DNA from: DASYHS01 sp035998295
GTDB taxonomy: Bacteria; Pseudomonadota; Alphaproteobacteria; Azospirillales; Azospirillaceae
DNA length: 26,672 bases
NCBI RefSeq assembly: GCF_035998295.1
Contig: NZ_DASYHS010000052.1
Span: forward strand, 1-26,672
Reading direction: 5' to 3'
In this document: one piece after another, positions 23,956-26,672 of the stretch
How the letters are laid out: each line of letters opens with the position of its first letter
Numbering within the stretch: position 1 is the first letter of the stretch
Translations under genes and position numbers: made by a program
Notes under the pieces: model-generated
Told to the model about the DNA's origin: nothing
Seen by the model: only the letters and a program-made list of their open reading frames with translations
The model's database searches: none

Positions 23956-23989
23956 CGTTGGACCACGCCGCCCCAGTCGTCGGAGCACG
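23956..23989. promoter_or_regulatory. Direct repeat in the pta-tauR divergent region, candidate TauR operator
   Basis: CGTTGGACCACG (23956-23967) and CGTCGGAGCACG (23978-23989) match at 10 of 12 bases and start 22 bases apart, two helical turns. MocR/TauR-type regulators are known to bind direct repeats, and the first copy contains TGGAC, as in reported TauR sites. Position between the regulator and pta fits an operator. Confidence 0.45.
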
Positions 23990-24064
23990 TCGTCGAGAAC
24001 ATTGACGGGCACAGCCGCCCGACCCGATGATCGTGCGGTAAAGTACGCTGCGACTGGGGATGCG

Positions 24065-25633
24065 ATGTCTACGGAGCGCCGGATCAATTCGGCGGAGTGG
24101 GACCGGTTGTTCGTCCGCAGCGAGGCGACGGGTCGTTCCTTGCAGACGCGCGTACGGGAAATGATCGTCGCGGCCATCGCCGAGGGCTGGCTGCGGCCGG
24201 AAACCCCGTTGCCGTCCAGCCGGGCGCTCGCGGACTGTCTCTGCGTCGCGCGGAACACGATCCTCCTGGCGTACCAGCAGCTCGTGGACGAGGGCGTGCT
24301 CGAATCCCGGGCCCGGAGCGGCTACTTCGTGTGCCCGCAGGCGAAGCCGATGCGCCCCGACATGGCAGGGCGGGACGAGCCGTCCGGCGCCGGCGTGGAC
24401 TGGAGCGCCAGGCTGCGCGCGTACCCGTCGCGCCAGCGCAACATCGCCAAGCCGCGCGAATGGAGCTCGTATCCCTATCCGTTCATCTACGGACAGTTTG
24501 ATCCGGCGATCTTCCCGGCGAACGACTGGCGCGAATGCGTCAGGCAGGCGTTGAGCGTGCTGGAGATCCGCGGCTGGGCCGCGGACATGATCGACGGCGA
24601 CGACGTGTACCTGATCGAGCAGCTGCGCACCCGCGTCCTGCCGCGCCGCGGCATCTGGGCCGGTCCGGACGAGGTGATGGTCACGCTCGGCGCGCAGCAG
24701 GCCCTCTACATCCTCGCCCATCTTCTGGTCGGCCGGGACGACGTGGTCGGGATCGAGGACCCGGGCTATCCCGACGCGCGCAACATCTTCCGCCTGCGCA
24801 CGCCGCACGTCGTGCCGGTGCCCGTCGACGACGAGGGCGCCATCGCCGACCGGATACCCGATGCCTGCTCGGTCCTGCTGCTGACGCCGGCCCGCCACTG
24901 CCCGACGGGCGTTACGCTCTCGGCCGCGCGGCGGGCGTCGCTGCTGCAGCTTGCGGCCGAGCGGGACATCCTGCTGATCGAGGACGACTACGAAAGCAAT
25001 TTCGGGCTCAGCTCCGACGCGGCATCCACCTTGCGGGCCCACGATCCGTCGGGGCGGGTCTCCTATGTCGGCAGCCTGTCCAAGACGTTGGCGCCCGGCC
25101 TGCGGCTCGGCTTCATCGTCGGAGCGCCCGACCTGATCCGCGAGGCCCGCGCGCTGAGGCGCCTGATGATGCGCCACCCGCCGACCAACAATCAGCGCGC
25201 GATGGCGCTGTTCCTGGCCCTGGGGCATTTCGACCGCCACCTGCGGCGTTGCGTCGACGTGCTGACGGAACGCGCCCTCGTGATGCGGTCGGCGCTGGCC
25301 GAGCACATGGACGGGTTCGAGTGCCGCTTCGGCACGGGCGGATCGAGCGCCTGGGTCCGCGGACCGGAAGGCTTCGACAGCCGCCGCCTCGCCGCCGGGG
25401 CGCGGGACGCCGGCGTGCTGATCGAGCCTGGGGACGTGTTCTTCCTCGACGACCAGCCGCCGCTGAACTTCTTCCGGCTGGGGTTCTCCGCGATCCCGAC
25501 CCACCGCATCGAGGCAGGGATCGAGCTGCTCGGCCGGCTGGCACGCGCCGCCGAACAGTCGTCGCCGGTGCCGGAGCGGCCCGCCTCGTCCGGCGCGGCG
25601 CTGGATGCCGCCCATCGCGCCGTGAGCGGGTAA
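24065..25633 (+). CDS. tauR: MocR/GntR-family PLP-dependent regulator TauR
   Basis: The 522-residue product fuses an N-terminal GntR winged helix-turn-helix (about 24-90, with LPSSRALADCLCVARNTI) to a fold-type I aminotransferase-like domain (about 130-500). The PLP lysine is Lys340 in GSLSKTLAPG, and EDDYES and the PGYPDARN region are also kept. In Rhodobacter TauR activates taurine-use genes, and the context here is the same. I chose ATG 24065, which starts MSTERRINSAEW; the ATG at 24002 adds 21 non-conserved residues. It is transcribed away from pta. Confidence 0.9.
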   Translation: MSTERRINSAEWDRLFVRSEATGRSLQTRVREMIVAAIAEGWLRPETPLPSSRALADCLCVARNTILLAYQQLVDEGVLESRARSGYFVCPQAKPMRPDMAGRDEPSGAGVDWSARLRAYPSRQRNIAKPREWSSYPYPFIYGQFDPAIFPANDWRECVRQALSVLEIRGWAADMIDGDDVYLIEQLRTRVLPRRGIWAGPDEVMVTLGAQQALYILAHLLVGRDDVVGIEDPGYPDARNIFRLRTPHVVPVPVDDEGAIADRIPDACSVLLLTPARHCPTGVTLSAARRASLLQLAAERDILLIEDDYESNFGLSSDAASTLRAHDPSGRVSYVGSLSKTLAPGLRLGFIVGAPDLIREARALRRLMMRHPPTNNQRAMALFLALGHFDRHLRRCVDVLTERALVMRSALAEHMDGFECRFGTGGSSAWVRGPEGFDSRRLAAGARDAGVLIEPGDVFFLDDQPPLNFFRLGFSAIPTHRIEAGIELLGRLARAAEQSSPVPERPASSGAALDAAHRAVSG

Positions 25634-25647
25634 GGCCCGCGCGGGCC
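25634..25647. terminator. Short palindrome between tauR and tauE
   Basis: GGCCCGC/GCGGGCC is a perfect 14-base palindrome directly after the tauR stop and 13 bases before the opposing tauE stop. It has almost no loop and no T run, so its role as a terminator is weakly supported. Confidence 0.3.
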
Positions 25648-25659
25648 GTCGCCGGGCGG

Positions 25660-26451
25660 CTACGGTCCTCCCGCGATTTCCAGGATCGCCTTCGCGCCGC
25701 TCGCGACGGCGACCGCCGCCAGCAGCACGAGCGAGACGGTCCGGTGCGCCCGGCCGGCAGCCCCCGCGAAAAGGCGCTCCCCGAGCCATGTGCCGGCCAG
25801 CATGGCGGGAAAGCCCGCCAGGGTGAGCGGGACGAGGCCCGGTTCCAGCAGGCCGGCGGCGAGCAGGCTCGCCGCCGCTGCCGCGGAGGTGGCGGCGAAG
25901 AACACCAGGAGCGAAGCGCGGACGGTCTCGGGCCTCAGCGCGGAGGCCATGTAGTAGGCGACCACCGGCGGCCCGGGCATGGCGGCGAGGCCGTTGAACA
26001 CGCCCGCGGTCAGCCCCACGAGCGCCGCCGTCCTGCCGAGGGGCGGCGCGCGCAGGCTGAAGCCGAGCGCCAGGGCGGCGATGGCGAGCGCGCAGACCGC
26101 CGAAATGGCGAGCCGGGCGACCCCGGCCGGAAAGCTCGCGAGGGCCAGGACCCCGGCCGGGGACCCGATCGACGCTCCGGCGATCAGCCATCGCAGCGAC
26201 GGCCAGTGACAGCGGCGTCCGTGCCGCGGCAGGTCCGTCAGGCCGCCGCACAGCTGCAGGGCCACCGCCAGCGGGACGGCCTCGCCGGGGGGCATCACCA
26301 GGCTCAGGAGCGGCACCGCCGCGATGGCGAAGCCGAACCCCGCGAAGCCGCGCAGCACCGCAGCCGCGAGGACCACCGCGACGGCGGCCCCGGCCGTCCC
26401 GGGGTCGAAGCCTTTCCAGGCCGGCAGGTCCGCCATCATCTCGGGGATCAT
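25660..26451 (-). CDS. tauE: TauE/SafE family sulfite exporter
   Basis: The 263-residue polytopic membrane protein (about eight helices) is a TSUP/TauE-SafE (former DUF81) member. The first repeat carries LRGFAGFGFAIAAVPLLSLV and the second GLTAGVFNGLAAMPGPPVVAYYM, the duplicated family signature. TauE proteins export sulfite produced by Xsc. It lies 40 bases downstream of a TRAP transporter gene on the same strand and converges with tauR. ATG 26451 is used; a start at residue 5 or 6 is possible. Confidence 0.88.
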   Translation of the reverse strand: MIPEMMADLPAWKGFDPGTAGAAVAVVLAAAVLRGFAGFGFAIAAVPLLSLVMPPGEAVPLAVALQLCGGLTDLPRHGRRCHWPSLRWLIAGASIGSPAGVLALASFPAGVARLAISAVCALAIAALALGFSLRAPPLGRTAALVGLTAGVFNGLAAMPGPPVVAYYMASALRPETVRASLLVFFAATSAAAAASLLAAGLLEPGLVPLTLAGFPAMLAGTWLGERLFAGAAGRAHRTVSLVLLAAVAVASGAKAILEIAGGP

Positions 26452-26491
26452 CTACCGCGCCTCGCGGACCGAAAGGCCGGCGGGGGCGCCG

Positions 26492-26672
26492 TCAGAAACC
26501 CATCTGCCGCGGCAGCCAGAGCGCGATCCCGGGAAAGAACGCGATCAGGAAGACCGCGATGATGTTCATGATCGTGAAGGGGATGATCTTGACGAAGATC
26601 CGCTCGATGCTGGTGTTCGAGACGCCGGAGGAGACGAACAGGTTCTCTCCCAGCGGCGGCGTCTGGAAGCCG
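26492..26672 (-). CDS. TRAP transporter large permease, C-terminal end only
   Basis: Only the last 60 codons are inside the window. They read GFQTPPLGENLFVSSG, then a hydrophobic helix IIPFTIMNIIAVFLIAFFP and end LWLPRQMGF, which is the standard C-terminus of DctM-type TRAP large permeases. TRAP systems (TauKLM) import taurine in related bacteria, and the neighbouring tauE and tauR make that the best guess for the substrate. The rest lies beyond the right edge. Confidence 0.85.
   Translation of the reverse strand, partial: GFQTPPLGENLFVSSGVSNTSIERIFVKIIPFTIMNIIAVFLIAFFPGIALWLPRQMGF

Overview
The window is a piece of a GC-rich alphaproteobacterial chromosome. Gene content (napEFDABC, nirK with pseudoazurin, nnrU, nnrS, and a TauR/Xsc/Pta/TauXY taurine cluster) fits a Rhodospirillales-like or related alphaproteobacterium; the exact genus cannot be read from the sequence. 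Nearly all of it is protein coding, with strong GC bias that produces long meaningless open frames on the opposite strands.

Region 1 (1-2180) is different from the rest. It holds the first 593 codons of a leftward SNF2-type helicase, then about 360 bases without a supportable gene, and ends in a 39-base fragment matching the 3' part of a tRNA (T arm, acceptor strand and CCA) with no 5' half. This is the signature of the far end (att site) of an element integrated in a tRNA gene, so the helicase is probably the edge of a genomic island extending left of the window.

Region 2 (2284-17339) is a nitrate-to-nitrous-oxide module: a Crp/Fnr regulator, copper nitrite reductase NirK (AniA-like), the periplasmic nitrate reductase operon napEFDABC, a DUF4142 periplasmic protein, nnrU, pseudoazurin, nnrS, a small secreted protein of unknown function, a single-subunit quinol-type nitric oxide reductase, anaerobic coproporphyrinogen oxidase HemN and a small HPP-family membrane protein. 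Four copies of a 16-base palindrome, TTTGnn-N4-nnCAAA (three match it exactly and one has C at its first base), lie 80-100 bases upstream of nirK, pseudoazurin, nnrS and the NO reductase, which points to one Crp/Fnr-type regulon. No nitrous oxide reductase and no cytochrome-c-type NO reductase are present in the window.

Region 3 (17395-26672) is mostly a taurine/sulfoacetaldehyde dissimilation cluster. It contains a VOC protein, a YeiH-type exporter, sulfoacetaldehyde acetyltransferase (xsc), a two-gene taurine dehydrogenase (tauX, tauY), phosphotransacetylase (pta), the divergent MocR-type regulator tauR, a TauE/SafE sulfite exporter and the end of a TRAP transporter large permease. The inferred path is TRAP uptake of taurine, oxidation to sulfoacetaldehyde by TauXY, cleavage by Xsc to acetyl phosphate and sulfite, conversion to acetyl-CoA by Pta, and sulfite export. 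Side by side with region 2, this suggests taurine could serve as an electron donor for nitrate respiration, although nothing in the sequence proves joint regulation.

I found no CRISPR array, complete insertion sequence, rRNA or intact tRNA.
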